Origin: an uncultured Ruminococcus sp.
GTDB taxonomy: Bacteria; Bacillota; Clostridia; Oscillospirales; Ruminococcaceae
Reading direction: 5' to 3'
DNA: 46,947 nt
NCBI GenBank assembly: GCA_902783005.1
Contig: CACZPI010000112.1
Coordinates: 1 to 46,947, forward strand
The notes beneath the pieces were generated by a model. The model saw nothing but the letters and a program-made list of their open reading frames with translations, ran no database searches and had not been told where the DNA came from. Positions 1 to 8,310 of the stretch are shown one piece after another; positions within the stretch are counted from its first letter, which is position 1; each line of letters starts with the position of its first letter. Position numbers and translations under genes: made by a program.

Positions 1-148
1 AAACACCTTGTGTTTACTACCATTTCTACTACTAACGATGTCCTTAGAATGCCAAGATATGCCGCAATTTGCCGAGTTCGCCGTGAATCTTGACAGAATC
101 AGCACACCCGTTCGTCGAAGTATACAACGGCAAAACACGGCAAATCAC
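1..148. other. window start, no gene recognised
   Basis: This stretch lies before the phosphatase ribosome site and is more AT-rich than the genes that follow. One frame stays open from base 1 to a stop at 91-93, but its roughly 30 residues match nothing I recognise, so it could be the tail of a gene cut by the window edge or plain intergenic DNA. A TTGACA hexamer at 90-95 and a TATACA at 121-126 are 25 bp apart, too far to be a convincing promoter. The phosphatase promoter is therefore not identified. Confidence 0.3.
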
Positions 149-162
149 GGAGGTTTTAAGCT

Positions 163-618
163 ATGATAAGAGTAATGTTCGTCTGCCACGGCAACATCTG
201 CCGCAGCCCGATGGGCGAATTCATTCTGAAAGATCTGCTGCAAAAAAACGGTCTGGAAGGGCATACCGTTGCCTCCAGTGCTGTCAGCCGGGAGGAGATC
301 GGCAATCCGGTCTATCCCCCTGCACGCCGGGAGCTTGCGCGGCACGGGATCAGCTGCGAGGGCAAAACCGCAGTGCAGCTGACACGGAGCGATTATGACC
401 GGTACGACCTGTTCCTTGTCATGGATCAGAGCAATCTGCTGCATATCTGCCGCATTTTCCCCGAGGATCCCGGTCATAAGATACACCGTCTCCTGGAATT
501 CGCCGGACGGCCGCAGGAGGATGTGGACGATCCCTGGTACACCCGCAACTTTTCCAAAGCCTATGATGACATCCTTGCCGGATGCCAGGGGCTTCTGGAG
601 GTGATGCGGCATGACTGA
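163..618 (+). CDS. low-molecular-weight protein tyrosine phosphatase
   Basis: This 151-residue cytoplasmic protein hydrolyses phosphotyrosine or a related phosphoester. The P-loop CHGNICRS sits at the N-terminus, giving the nucleophile Cys8 and phosphate-binding Arg14 of the C-x5-R signature. The general acid loop is Asp123-Pro124 (DDPWY) near the C-terminus, and the length is normal for the family, so the enzyme looks complete. The ATG at 163 follows GGAGG at 149-153 with a 9-nt gap. The downstream TraX-family gene starts inside its last codons with an 8-nt overlap, so the two are probably translated together. Bacterial members often pair with tyrosine kinases in polysaccharide export, but no kinase is visible here and the physiological substrate cannot be named. 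Confidence 0.93.
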   Translation: MIRVMFVCHGNICRSPMGEFILKDLLQKNGLEGHTVASSAVSREEIGNPVYPPARRELARHGISCEGKTAVQLTRSDYDRYDLFLVMDQSNLLHICRIFPEDPGHKIHRLLEFAGRPQEDVDDPWYTRNFSKAYDDILAGCQGLLEVMRHD

Positions 619-1335
619 TTCCCAGACCGCTGCCAGGAGAGGATACCTCTCCGGAAGCACGCTCAAGCTCATTGCCGTGATCACCATGCTGATCGACCAT
701 ATCGGCGCATTCATTCTCTCTGATCTTCCCGCCGGAGAAATCGTGCTCCTGGCCACCGGGGATTTTACCTTCACCGTTTACAATGCCTTCCGGCTGGTCG
801 GACGGACTGCTTTTCCGATCTACTGCTTCCTGATCGCAGAAGGCGCTGTCCATACCCGCAACCGCATCCGGTACGGCTGCAATCTGCTCATCTTTGCCTG
901 CATTTCCGAGATTCCCTGGAATCTGATCCATGCCGATTCCCTGCTCTTTGAACGGCAGAATGTGTTCTTCACGCTGCTGTTCGGGTATCTGTGCATCTGC
1001 GTGTATGATCTACTGTCGGACAGCCGCTGCCCTGTGCAGCCGCAATGCTGCTCGTTCTCCTGTCCGGCCAGCAGCTTCAGGCTGACTACGGCATCGTCGG
1101 GATCGCAGTGGTATTCCTCTTCTGGCTTCTCCGCGAAAAGCCCGTCGCACTCGGCATCACCGGCGTCTGCATCCTGAGCGCAAAATGGAAAGCCATTCCG
1201 GCATGCATCCTGATCGGGCTGTACAACGGCGAACGCGGTTTTATTCGCGGGAATACGGCGAAATATCTGTTCTACGCCTTTTACCCCGTGCATTTGCTCA
1301 TTCTCTGGTACATCCGCTTCCGCATCCTGCAATAG
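611..1335 (+). pseudogene. TraX-family membrane protein, frameshifted
   Basis: The N-terminal half (from ATG 611) reads as a polytopic membrane protein with the opening typical of TraX-family acyltransferase-like proteins: LKLIAVITMLIDHIG, a GRTAFPIYCFLIAEG segment, then NLLIFACISEIPWNLI. Similarity stops near 1010-1045, where the frame runs into low-quality sequence that ends at 1177. The missing C-terminal half (DYGIVGIAVVFLFW to the YPVHLLILWYIRF ending) continues in another frame, open from about 1009 to 1335. A one-base loss between about 1009 and 1045 would explain the shift. Joined, the protein would have about 241 residues, a normal size. TraX acetylates F pilin in plasmids; chromosomal Firmicute copies have no clear role. 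It is either a recent pseudogene or an assembly error. Confidence 0.8.
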
Positions 1336-1348
1336 ATCCTATGATGAA

Positions 1349-1374
1349 CGCCGAAAGCTCCGGAGCTTTCGGCG
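1349..1374. terminator. bidirectional terminator-like palindrome
   Basis: A perfect 26-bp palindrome with arms CGCCGAAAGCTCC and GGAGCTTTCGGCG lies between the convergent ends of the TraX-family gene and the TetR gene. The run of T after it is weak (TATACTATT), so termination efficiency is uncertain, but the position fits a shared terminator. Confidence 0.6.
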
Positions 1375-1417
1375 TATACTATTATGTATAGCAATGGTAA
1401 TCTGATGCTATGCCTGT

Positions 1418-2047
1418 TCATACAGTGCCGGGCTTGGCTTCTCCCTGATGGCTGCGGATGATCCGGCGGATGGTATCATACAGATGCGGCTTGAGCTCGT
1501 CCATGCCGCAGGGATCGGCATACAGGATCGCTGAATAGCATGCGCCCGAAACCAGCTCCACGATCAGAAACAGCATGATCTCCGGATCCCGGAATTCAAA
1601 CGGCGCTTCCGCCAGCATCGCATCATAGACATCCCGGAAATTCACATCCCCTTCGGAAACGGGATTTGTCAGCGCATTCTTGAACACGCCCCAGCTCAAG
1701 TTCTTCGAGATAAAATTCAGAAGCGCCTGATTCGCCTGGAGCTGGTCAATGATATGGTCGATCACCCAGATCAGCCTGTCCTCAAAGGAAAGGGTTCCAT
1801 ACTCCGGACAAACCTGCAGCGCTTCATAGGCTGCCAGGAACAGCTGGCTGGACTTGTGGCTGATGAGCTTGTTGCGAATGTCATACTTGTCCTTGAAATA
1901 TAAATAGAATGTCCCCTTTGCGACACCTGCACTCCCGACAATATCCGAGATCGAGGTCTTGCTGAATCCCTTGGTCGTGAAAAAATCAAAGGCCGTATTC
2001 AGCAAAGTATTCTCCTTGTGCCGCTTGTTAGATTCCAGCTTTCCCAT
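1418..2047 (-). CDS. TetR/AcrR-family transcriptional repressor
   Basis: This 209-residue DNA-binding regulator starts at MGKLESNKRH. The helix-turn-helix covers about residues 31-50 (TSISDIVGSAGVAKGTFYLY), which is a textbook TetR N-terminus; the remaining 150 residues form the usual variable ligand-binding and dimerisation domain. A longer frame extends to 2149, but I chose 2047 because AGGAG lies 8 nt before that ATG and because a near-perfect promoter (2103-2131) would start transcription near 2096, inside the longer reading. The gene is divergent from the MMPL transporter pair. Three similar inverted repeats in the shared upstream region suggest that it represses that pair and perhaps itself. 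The inducer is unknown; many TetR proteins beside exporters sense the exported compound. Confidence 0.93.
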   Translation of the reverse strand: MGKLESNKRHKENTLLNTAFDFFTTKGFSKTSISDIVGSAGVAKGTFYLYFKDKYDIRNKLISHKSSQLFLAAYEALQVCPEYGTLSFEDRLIWVIDHIIDQLQANQALLNFISKNLSWGVFKNALTNPVSEGDVNFRDVYDAMLAEAPFEFRDPEIMLFLIVELVSGACYSAILYADPCGMDELKPHLYDTIRRIIRSHQGEAKPGTV

Positions 2048-2102
2048 GGTGGTATCTCCTGCGTTTGTCAGCCCTTCCGGGCGCGGATTGTTCGATACTT
2101 CT

Positions 2103-2131
2103 ATTATATCCTGAAAACTGCTCCCTGTCAA
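2103..2131 (-). promoter_or_regulatory. promoter of the TetR gene
   Basis: On the minus strand this reads TTGACA (2131-2126), a 17-bp spacer, then TATAAT (2108-2103): consensus at every position. It places the transcript start near 2096 and supports the short TetR start at 2047. Confidence 0.88.
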
Positions 2132-2142
2132 GGGATGAAAAG

Positions 2143-2241
2143 TGACCATTAGTCATAAATTGAGACAGCAATTTTTGTGCAGCCCTACAAAAATATGACC
2201 GATGGGCATATTTTTTACGCAAAGCTATTGACTGTTGGTCA
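2143..2241. promoter_or_regulatory. three operator-like inverted repeats
   Basis: Three 13-bp sites share the form TGAC-N5-GTCA: TGACCATTAGTCA at 2143-2155, TGACCGATGGGCA at 2196-2208 (one half-site changed, inside a wider AAATATG...CATATTT repeat at 2191-2213), and TGACTGTTGGTCA at 2229-2241. The first is just upstream of the TetR promoter -35; the third covers the -35 of the MMPL promoter. This arrangement fits a TetR dimer repressing both directions. Confidence 0.65.
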
Positions 2242-2256
2242 TTTTTGTAATATACT
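2228..2256 (+). promoter_or_regulatory. promoter of the MMPL/heptad-protein pair
   Basis: TTGACT (2228-2233), a 17-bp spacer and TATACT (2251-2256). The third operator-like repeat (2229-2241) overlaps the -35, so repressor binding there would block RNA polymerase. Confidence 0.85.
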
Positions 2257-2317
2257 ATGGATAGAAGCCGGAAGGATCCGGCCAATGACATTTTCTATGA
2301 AAGGACGCGGTAAGATT

Positions 2318-4429
2318 ATGCTGAAATTCGGCGAATGGGTCGTGAAGCACAAGGTTCTGATCCTGGTATTCGGACTGCTGCTCATGATCCCTGCGGCTCT
2401 TGGGTATCTGGGTACCCGGGTCAATTACGATATTCTCTCCTATCTCCCATCCGACCTGGACACGATGGTCGGGCAGGACATCCTGATCGACGACTTCGGA
2501 AAGGGAGGCTTCTCCTTCGTGGTCGTCGAAGGGATGCCGGACAAGGATGTTTCCAAAGTCCGGGAATCTCTTGAACAGGTAGACGGCGTAGCCGAGGTGC
2601 TCTGGTACGATTCCCTGGCAGACATCTCCGTACCGAAGGAGGTACTTCCCCAGAAGGTCTATGATTTCTTCAATTCCGGGGATACCACGCTGATGATCGC
2701 CTTCTTTGAGGAAGGCACCTCGGCTGACCGGACAATGAATGCGGTCGATGAGATGCGGAAGATCACCTCGGAGCAGTGCTTTATCAGCGGCATGAGCACC
2801 ATCACCACCGACATGAAGCACCTGGCAGACAGTGAAACACCGCTGTATGCGGTCATGGCTGTCATTCTGACCAGCATTGTCCTGGCAGTTTCGATGGATT
2901 CGTTCCTGATCCCGGTGTTCTTCATGCTGAGCATCGGTCTGGCCGTTGTCTGGAATCTCGGCTCCAATTTCGTACTTGGTGAGATCTGTTTCCTGACACA
3001 GGCGCTTGCGCTGGTATTGCAGCTTGGTGTGACAATGGATTATTCCATCTTTCTCTGGCACAGCTACAAGGAGCAGCAGCTTACCTATCCAGACCACAAT
3101 GAAGCCATGGCGCACGCCATTGCCAATACCGTGACCTCGGTCGTGAGCAGCTCCATTACGACGGTCGCCGGATTCCTGGCAATGTGCTTCATGAGCTTCA
3201 CGCTTGGCATGGATCTGGGAATCGTGATGGCAAAGGGCGTTGTCTGCGGCGTGATCGCATGCGTGACGGTTCTGCCGGCTATGATCCTGATTTTCGACAA
3301 GCCCATTGCCAAGACCTCCCACAAGGATTTCCTGCCGGAATTTCACAGGATCCCGGCATTCATCTGCAAGCACTTTGCACTGTTCCTGACGCTTGGTCTG
3401 GTGCTGCTCTTCCCGGCACTGTACGGCAACGATCACTATGATGTCTACTACAAGCTCGATGCCACGCTGCCGAAAACGCTGCAAAGCATGATCGCAAACG
3501 ACAAGCTCGCAGAGCATTACCAGATGAATTCCACCCACATGCTCCTCACGGATGCGGATATGGATGCCGCAACGGCAACAAAGATGCTCTCAGAGATCAA
3601 GCAGGTGGATGGCGTGAGCTTCACGCTCAGCTATAATTCCCTCATCGGCCCGTCCGTTCCGGATGAGGTGGTGCCGCAGCGTATCAAGGATGCGCTCAAG
3701 AAGAACGGCTACCAGCTCATGATGATCGGTTCGGAATATGTGGTCGCTTCGGATGAGGTCAATGCGCAGGTCGAAACATTGGATGAAATCGTACACCGGT
3801 ATGACAAGGATGCCCTCCTGATCGGTGAGGCACCGGCTACCAAGGATCTGATCCAGATTACCAACCGCGATTTCAAGGTCGTGAGCATCCTGTCCATGGC
3901 TGCCATCTTCCTGATCATCCTCATCACCTTCCGCAGCATTACCCTGCCGGTGATCCTGGTGGCAGTCATCGAGCTGGCCATCATGATCAATCTGGGACTG
4001 AGCTACTTTATCGGTGAGCCGCTGCCCTTCATTGCATCGGTCGTCATCGGTACCATCCAGCTCGGTGCAACCGTCGATTACGCGATCCTGATGACCACGC
4101 GCTACAAATCGGAACGCGCTGCCGGACGGGATAAATACGAAGCAGTCGGCATTTCCCTGCGCACCTCCATGAAATCCGTCATAGTTTCCGCGCTCGGCTT
4201 TTTCGCTGCCACCATCGGTGTTTCGCTGATCTCCAAGATCGGCCTGATCTCCTCGCTGTGTACTTTGCTGGCACGCGGCGCCCTGATCTCGATGGTCGTC
4301 GTGCTCACTGTCCTGCCCGCTGCATTCATCCTGCTTGACAGGGTGATCTGCATGACCAGTGCGGGCTTCCCGAAGGAGAAGCCCTCCCAAAACGCTTATC
4401 TTACTGAACAAAGGAGTGCATTATCATGA
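2318..4429 (+). CDS. MMPL/RND-superfamily transporter
   Basis: This protein of about 703 residues is an integral membrane exporter of the RND superfamily (MMPL type). It has the two-fold pattern of the family: one membrane segment (VLILVFGLLLMIPAALGYLG), a large extracellular loop opening with a YLPSDLDT motif, five more segments, and then the same layout again. A membrane motif with acidic and aromatic residues (GVTMDYSIFLWHSYKE) recurs in the second half as GATVDYAILMTTRYKSE; these are the conserved proton-relay regions. I chose ATG 2318 (MLKFGEWVVKHK) because homologues begin this way and AAAGGA lies upstream; ATG 2285, 8 nt after AAGGA, is a real alternative that adds 11 residues. Its stop overlaps the next start (ATGA). 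The substrate, lipid or amphipathic drug, is unknown. Confidence 0.93.
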   Translation: MLKFGEWVVKHKVLILVFGLLLMIPAALGYLGTRVNYDILSYLPSDLDTMVGQDILIDDFGKGGFSFVVVEGMPDKDVSKVRESLEQVDGVAEVLWYDSLADISVPKEVLPQKVYDFFNSGDTTLMIAFFEEGTSADRTMNAVDEMRKITSEQCFISGMSTITTDMKHLADSETPLYAVMAVILTSIVLAVSMDSFLIPVFFMLSIGLAVVWNLGSNFVLGEICFLTQALALVLQLGVTMDYSIFLWHSYKEQQLTYPDHNEAMAHAIANTVTSVVSSSITTVAGFLAMCFMSFTLGMDLGIVMAKGVVCGVIACVTVLPAMILIFDKPIAKTSHKDFLPEFHRIPAFICKHFALFLTLGLVLLFPALYGNDHYDVYYKLDATLPKTLQSMIANDKLAEHYQMNSTHMLLTDADMDAATATKMLSEIKQVDGVSFTLSYNSLIGPSVPDEVVPQRIKDALKKNGYQLMMIGSEYVVASDEVNAQVETLDEIVHRYDKDALLIGEAPATKDLIQITNRDFKVVSILSMAAIFLIILITFRSITLPVILVAVIELAIMINLGLSYFIGEPLPFIASVVIGTIQLGATVDYAILMTTRYKSERAAGRDKYEAVGISLRTSMKSVIVSALGFFAATIGVSLISKIGLISSLCTLLARGALISMVVVLTVLPAAFILLDRVICMTSAGFPKEKPSQNAYLTEQRSALS

Positions 4430-7400
4430 AAAAATATCAGAAGCTGACCGCCTGTGTCCTTGCCGTTGCCGTATCTGCCGGCGTGACCGGAACGCTCTCC
4501 TACAATAACCGCAAAAATGCATCCGCGATCCATACCGATGCCCTGCCCGCCGAAGAAACAGCCGCAGAGGCACCGGCAGAGCGCATTGCTGCCGACGGGG
4601 ATCTTTTCAAGGATGAGACTGTATATGTGCTGTGCAATTCTGATGCCAGCGTGCGGGATATTATTGTCAGCGACTGGCTGAAAAATCCGGGCGCACTCCA
4701 GCAGATCACCGATGCCTCCGGTCTGACGGACATTGAGAATGTCAAGGGCACCGAAGGATTCACCCAGTCCGGCGAAGGACTGACATGGGATGCCGCCGGA
4801 AGTGATATTTATTACAAGGGCAAGTCCTCGAATGATCTGCCGGTCACTGTACAGATGACCTATACCCTTGACGGCCGTCAGGTGGATCCGGACGCCATCA
4901 CAGGACAGAGCGGACACCTTGTCATTGAATGGCGCTATACCAACCATACCGAAACGACCAGAACGGTAAACGGCAAGCGCACAAAGATGTATGTGCCGTT
5001 CATGACGGCAAGCACTGCCATTCTCGATTCGGATATTTTCCAGAATGTCGAGGTCACCAACGGCCGCGTGATCTCTGACGGCGAGAAAATGATCGTCGTC
5101 GGCATGGCATTCCCCGGACTTGCCGAAAGCCTGGGAATCGGGGACATGGAGGACATCTCCCTCAATATTCCCGAGACATTCCGGGTCGAAGCCGATGTGC
5201 AGAATTTCTCCATGCAGGATTCCGTTACAGTCGTCTCCAATGAGATTTTCAACGAGCTGGATCTGGACGATACCCATTCCCTTGACGAGCTCGAGGATAA
5301 GATCCATGAGCTGAATGATGCGGCATCCGAGCTTTGTGACGGCACGGCAAAGCTGTTTGACGGCACCAAGGAGCTTGATGACGGTGCCTCCGATCTGGCT
5401 GCCGGTGCGCAAAAGCTGTATGACGGCGCCTCCACGCTCGAAGACGGCGCCAAGAAGCTCGGTGACGGTGCCGGCAAACTTTCCGACGGTGCCGGGCAGC
5501 TTGCAGACGGTGCAGGTACGCTTGCAGACGGGCTGACCTCTGCCAAGGACGGCTCCGCAAAGCTGAACGACGGCATTGCACAGGTGCAGGACGGCGGCGT
5601 GCAGCTCTCTGCGGGAATTGATTCGGCCAAGGGCGGCGCAGATGCGCTCCATGACGGCCTTGCCTCTGCCAAGGACGGCTCTGCACAGCTCAATGACGGC
5701 ATTGCAAAGGTAACAGAGGGCGGCATTACGCTTGAAGCCGGCATCGGCTCTGCCAAAGACGGCGCCGCAGAGCTGTATGCGGGTCTGGGCTCTGCAAAGG
5801 AAGGCTCTGCCAAGCTGACAGACGGCATGGCACAGCTCCAGGCCGGATCCGCGCAGCTCGGTGAAGGCATCGGCTCGGCAAAGGACGGTGCCCAGGCGCT
5901 TTTCACAGGGCTTGGCGCAGTTAAGGACGGATCCCTGAAGCTGACAGACGGCATTGCGGCTGTCCGCAAGGGCGGACAGGATCTTGGCGCGGGCATTGCC
6001 TCGGCCAAAGACGGCGCCGATCAGCTTACCGCAGGTCTGGCAGAAGCACAGAAGGGCTCTGCCGCATTGACCGAAGGATTTACGCAGGTGACCGACGGTG
6101 CCGGCAAGCTCGGTGCCGGAACGGATTCCTTCAAGGCAGGGCTTGGCTCCCTGACAGACGGGGCATCGCAGCTTGATGCCGGATCCGGTTCTGTTGCCGA
6201 CGGTGCCGCACAGCTCTCCGCAGGCATCGGCCAGGTCAATACCGGTGCGGCTTCCCTCTCCGAAGGCATCTCCTCCGCAAAGAGCGGTGCCGATCAGCTT
6301 GCAGCAGGTATCACCTCCGCCAAAGACGGCGCCGCTGCACTGGACGAGGGTGCCGGTTCCCTGTCGGGCGGCCTTGAAACTGTCTCTGCCGGTCTGACAA
6401 CGGCAAGCGATTCCCTGGATGCAACGATCGCTGCCAATCAGCAGATACTCGCTGCCTTGCAGGCGGCATATGCACAGGCGCCCTCCGAACAGCTTGGCAT
6501 TGCCATTGCAACGCTTGAACAGACCATTGCCGGTCAGCAGCAGGTTTCCGCATCCATGAAAGACGGCGGTGCCTTGCAGGACGGCGTTTCGGCGCTGCGC
6601 TCCGGTGCCGCACAGCTTGACGAAGGAATTGATTCTCTTGGTGCAGGTCTCGGACAGCTTGAAACCGGTGCCGCCGCATTGCAGACAGGTCTTGCATCCG
6701 CCGATGAAGGCGGTAAAACGCTGGCAGCCGGTACCGATCAGCTTTATTCCTCCTCGCAGCAGCTTTCCGAAGGTGCCAGATCGGTTGCCGACGGCGCATC
6801 TGCTCTGAACAGCGGCGCTGCACAGTTCTCCGGCGGCAGTACGGAACTGCTTGGCGGACTGGATGCACTGCTTGCCGGGATCGACAAGCTCTCCGGCGGT
6901 GCAAAGGAGCTTGACGGAGGAATTGCGCAGCTTCATGCGGGAGCCGATTCCCTCTCTGCCGGCATGCATCAGCTTGCAGACGGCAGCACTTCCCTGAATG
7001 ACGGTCTGGATCAGACAGCAGAGGGCGCAGGAACGCTCGATGACGGCATTGGTAAGCTGCATACCGGTGCGGGTACACTTTCCGACGGTATGGGACAGCT
7101 TGCAGACGGCAGCGCTGCCCTGGATGCCGGTCTTGCAGAAGCAGCCGAAGGCGCAAACGCCCTGGATGCAGGTCTTGCAACGCTGCACACCGGCGCAGGC
7201 GCTCTCTCCGGCGGCATGACACAGCTTGCAGAGGGCGCAGGTGCGCTCAGCGGCGGTCTGCATCAGCTTGGCACCGGTGCCTATACGCTCGATGCGGGGC
7301 TGGATGCTCTGCTCTCCGGTTCTGCTGAGCTCTCCGGCGGCATGCAGGCACTTGCTGACGGAAGCGGTGCGCTGAATGCCGGACTTGCACAGGTTTCTGA

Positions 7401-7827
7401 CGGTGCCGCATCCCTTGGCAGCGGTCTTGACCAACTGACCTCCGGCGGCATGACGCTGAAAAACGGTGCCAACACCCTGTCTTCGTCCACGAAAGAGCTT
7501 GCAAACGGTGCAAAGTCCCTGTCTGACGGTGCCGGCGCCCTCTACCAGGGCATCGGAGAGCTGCGGGACGGCACGAATAGCCTCAAGGACGGTACTGCAC
7601 GGCTGCGTGACGGCGCACAGGAGCTTGACGACGGCATGCATCAGTTCAAGACAGAGGGCATCGACCGGATCACGGATCTGTATGAGGATGAGGTCAGCGA
7701 GCTGATCGCCCGTCTGCGTGCAGTGAAGGATGCCTCCTGCGAATACCGTTCGTATTCCGGCATTGCCGAGGATATGAGCGGCAGCGTGAAATTCATCTAT
7801 ACCGTAGACGGTACGGATGCCGAATAA
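4426..7827 (+). CDS. giant Leu/Gly heptad-repeat protein, YhgE/Pip-like
   Basis: The 1133-residue protein begins with a hydrophobic segment (about residues 8-25) that acts as a signal peptide or single anchor, then a beta-rich globular domain (about 60-285) opening with KDETVYVLCNSD. From about residue 290 it runs in x-x-x-Leu-x-x-Gly heptads to residue 1078, broken once at 657-713 by an ordinary Gln/Ala-rich helix. The two heptad arms are 367 and 365 residues, about 52 heptads each. The C-terminus ends in a short conserved-looking piece (SGSVKFIYTVDG) with no second membrane segment. This repeat is known from YhgE/Pip/EsaA/YueB surface proteins, some of which are phage receptors. ATGA coupling to the MMPL gene implies a joint machine; I infer a rod that carries the substrate across the wall. 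Confidence 0.85.
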   Translation: MKKYQKLTACVLAVAVSAGVTGTLSYNNRKNASAIHTDALPAEETAAEAPAERIAADGDLFKDETVYVLCNSDASVRDIIVSDWLKNPGALQQITDASGLTDIENVKGTEGFTQSGEGLTWDAAGSDIYYKGKSSNDLPVTVQMTYTLDGRQVDPDAITGQSGHLVIEWRYTNHTETTRTVNGKRTKMYVPFMTASTAILDSDIFQNVEVTNGRVISDGEKMIVVGMAFPGLAESLGIGDMEDISLNIPETFRVEADVQNFSMQDSVTVVSNEIFNELDLDDTHSLDELEDKIHELNDAASELCDGTAKLFDGTKELDDGASDLAAGAQKLYDGASTLEDGAKKLGDGAGKLSDGAGQLADGAGTLADGLTSAKDGSAKLNDGIAQVQDGGVQLSAGIDSAKGGADALHDGLASAKDGSAQLNDGIAKVTEGGITLEAGIGSAKDGAAELYAGLGSAKEGSAKLTDGMAQLQAGSAQLGEGIGSAKDGAQALFTGLGAVKDGSLKLTDGIAAVRKGGQDLGAGIASAKDGADQLTAGLAEAQKGSAALTEGFTQVTDGAGKLGAGTDSFKAGLGSLTDGASQLDAGSGSVADGAAQLSAGIGQVNTGAASLSEGISSAKSGADQLAAGITSAKDGAAALDEGAGSLSGGLETVSAGLTTASDSLDATIAANQQILAALQAAYAQAPSEQLGIAIATLEQTIAGQQQVSASMKDGGALQDGVSALRSGAAQLDEGIDSLGAGLGQLETGAAALQTGLASADEGGKTLAAGTDQLYSSSQQLSEGARSVADGASALNSGAAQFSGGSTELLGGLDALLAGIDKLSGGAKELDGGIAQLHAGADSLSAGMHQLADGSTSLNDGLDQTAEGAGTLDDGIGKLHTGAGTLSDGMGQLADGSAALDAGLAEAAEGANALDAGLATLHTGAGALSGGMTQLAEGAGALSGGLHQLGTGAYTLDAGLDALLSGSAELSGGMQALADGSGALNAGLAQVSDGAASLGSGLDQLTSGGMTLKNGANTLSSSTKELANGAKSLSDGAGALYQGIGELRDGTNSLKDGTARLRDGAQELDDGMHQFKTEGIDRITDLYEDEVSELIARLRAVKDASCEYRSYSGIAEDMSGSVKFIYTVDGTDAE

Positions 7828-7834
7828 CACAGCA

Positions 7835-7868
7835 ATGCCCCTGAGCGCGGTGCTCAGGGGCATTTTTC
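7835..7868 (+). terminator. terminator of the MMPL/heptad pair
   Basis: A strong hairpin with 12-bp arms ATGCCCCTGAGC and GCTCAGGGGCAT, loop GCGGT, is followed by TTTTT eight bases after the stop codon of the heptad gene. The opposite strand is less T-rich but could also stop the acetyltransferase transcript. Confidence 0.9.
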
Positions 7869-7871
7869 ATG

Positions 7872-8285
7872 TTACGGAATCTGATACATCATTTTCAGGC
7901 GCTGGGCTTCATTCGCTTCAAAGCCGAATTTCTCATAAAACGGGATCTTATCCGGCATGGCGCACAGCTCCACGAAAATCCCGGTGCCGCTGATGCCGCT
8001 CTTCCGGACAAAGCCGAGCAGCTCGCCGATCAGCAGACGGCCGATCCCTTTTCCCTGGTATTCCGGTCTGACGATCACATCCTTGATATAATAGTCAAGC
8101 CCCATGTCACCGATCATTCTGGCCATGGCGATAATCGTTTCGCCGTCAAAGACCGATACGCGAAACAGCGTGTGCTCCATAGCAAGCCTCGTCTGCTCCA
8201 GGGTCGGCCCCTGTCCCCAGACCGTTTCCCACAATTCAATGAATTGCTCTGCTGTCAGTTCATTATACCGAACGGTATACTCCAT
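7872..8285 (-). CDS. GNAT-family N-acetyltransferase
   Basis: This 137-residue cytoplasmic enzyme is a small GNAT acetyltransferase that would use acetyl-CoA. The pyrophosphate-binding motif A is clear: DVIVRPEYQGKGIGRLLIGEL, with the R/Q-x-x-G-x-G/A core QGKGIG. The C-terminal KIPFYEKFGF is the usual motif B ending. I chose ATG 8285 (MEYTVRY) because GGAGGG lies about 6 nt before it; an upstream ATG adding 11 residues has no ribosome site. The gene starts 25 nt after the stop of the diguanylate cyclase on the same strand and has no promoter of its own that I can see, so the two probably form an operon. The acceptor substrate is unknown. Confidence 0.9.
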   Translation of the reverse strand: MEYTVRYNELTAEQFIELWETVWGQGPTLEQTRLAMEHTLFRVSVFDGETIIAMARMIGDMGLDYYIKDVIVRPEYQGKGIGRLLIGELLGFVRKSGISGTGIFVELCAMPDKIPFYEKFGFEANEAQRLKMMYQIP

Positions 8286-8310
8286 GGCGTACCCTCCGCT
8301 CCTGTGTTTG

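Noticed and set aside
90..126. Possible promoter for the phosphatase gene (TTGACA with TATACA)
   Set aside because: The two hexamers are 25 bp apart, too far for sigma-A, and no activator site is visible.
5293..7659. Repeats considered as a CRISPR or DNA-level satellite array
   Set aside because: The repetition is at protein level (heptads), with variable DNA and no constant repeat-spacer pattern.
4396..7863. A 1155-codon open frame on the strand opposite the heptad-repeat gene
   Set aside because: It mirrors the repetitive heptad codons, is rich in Cys, Gly and Arg with no fold-like pattern, and the plus-strand gene has a proper start, ribosome site and coupling. It is a by-product of codon bias in the repeats.
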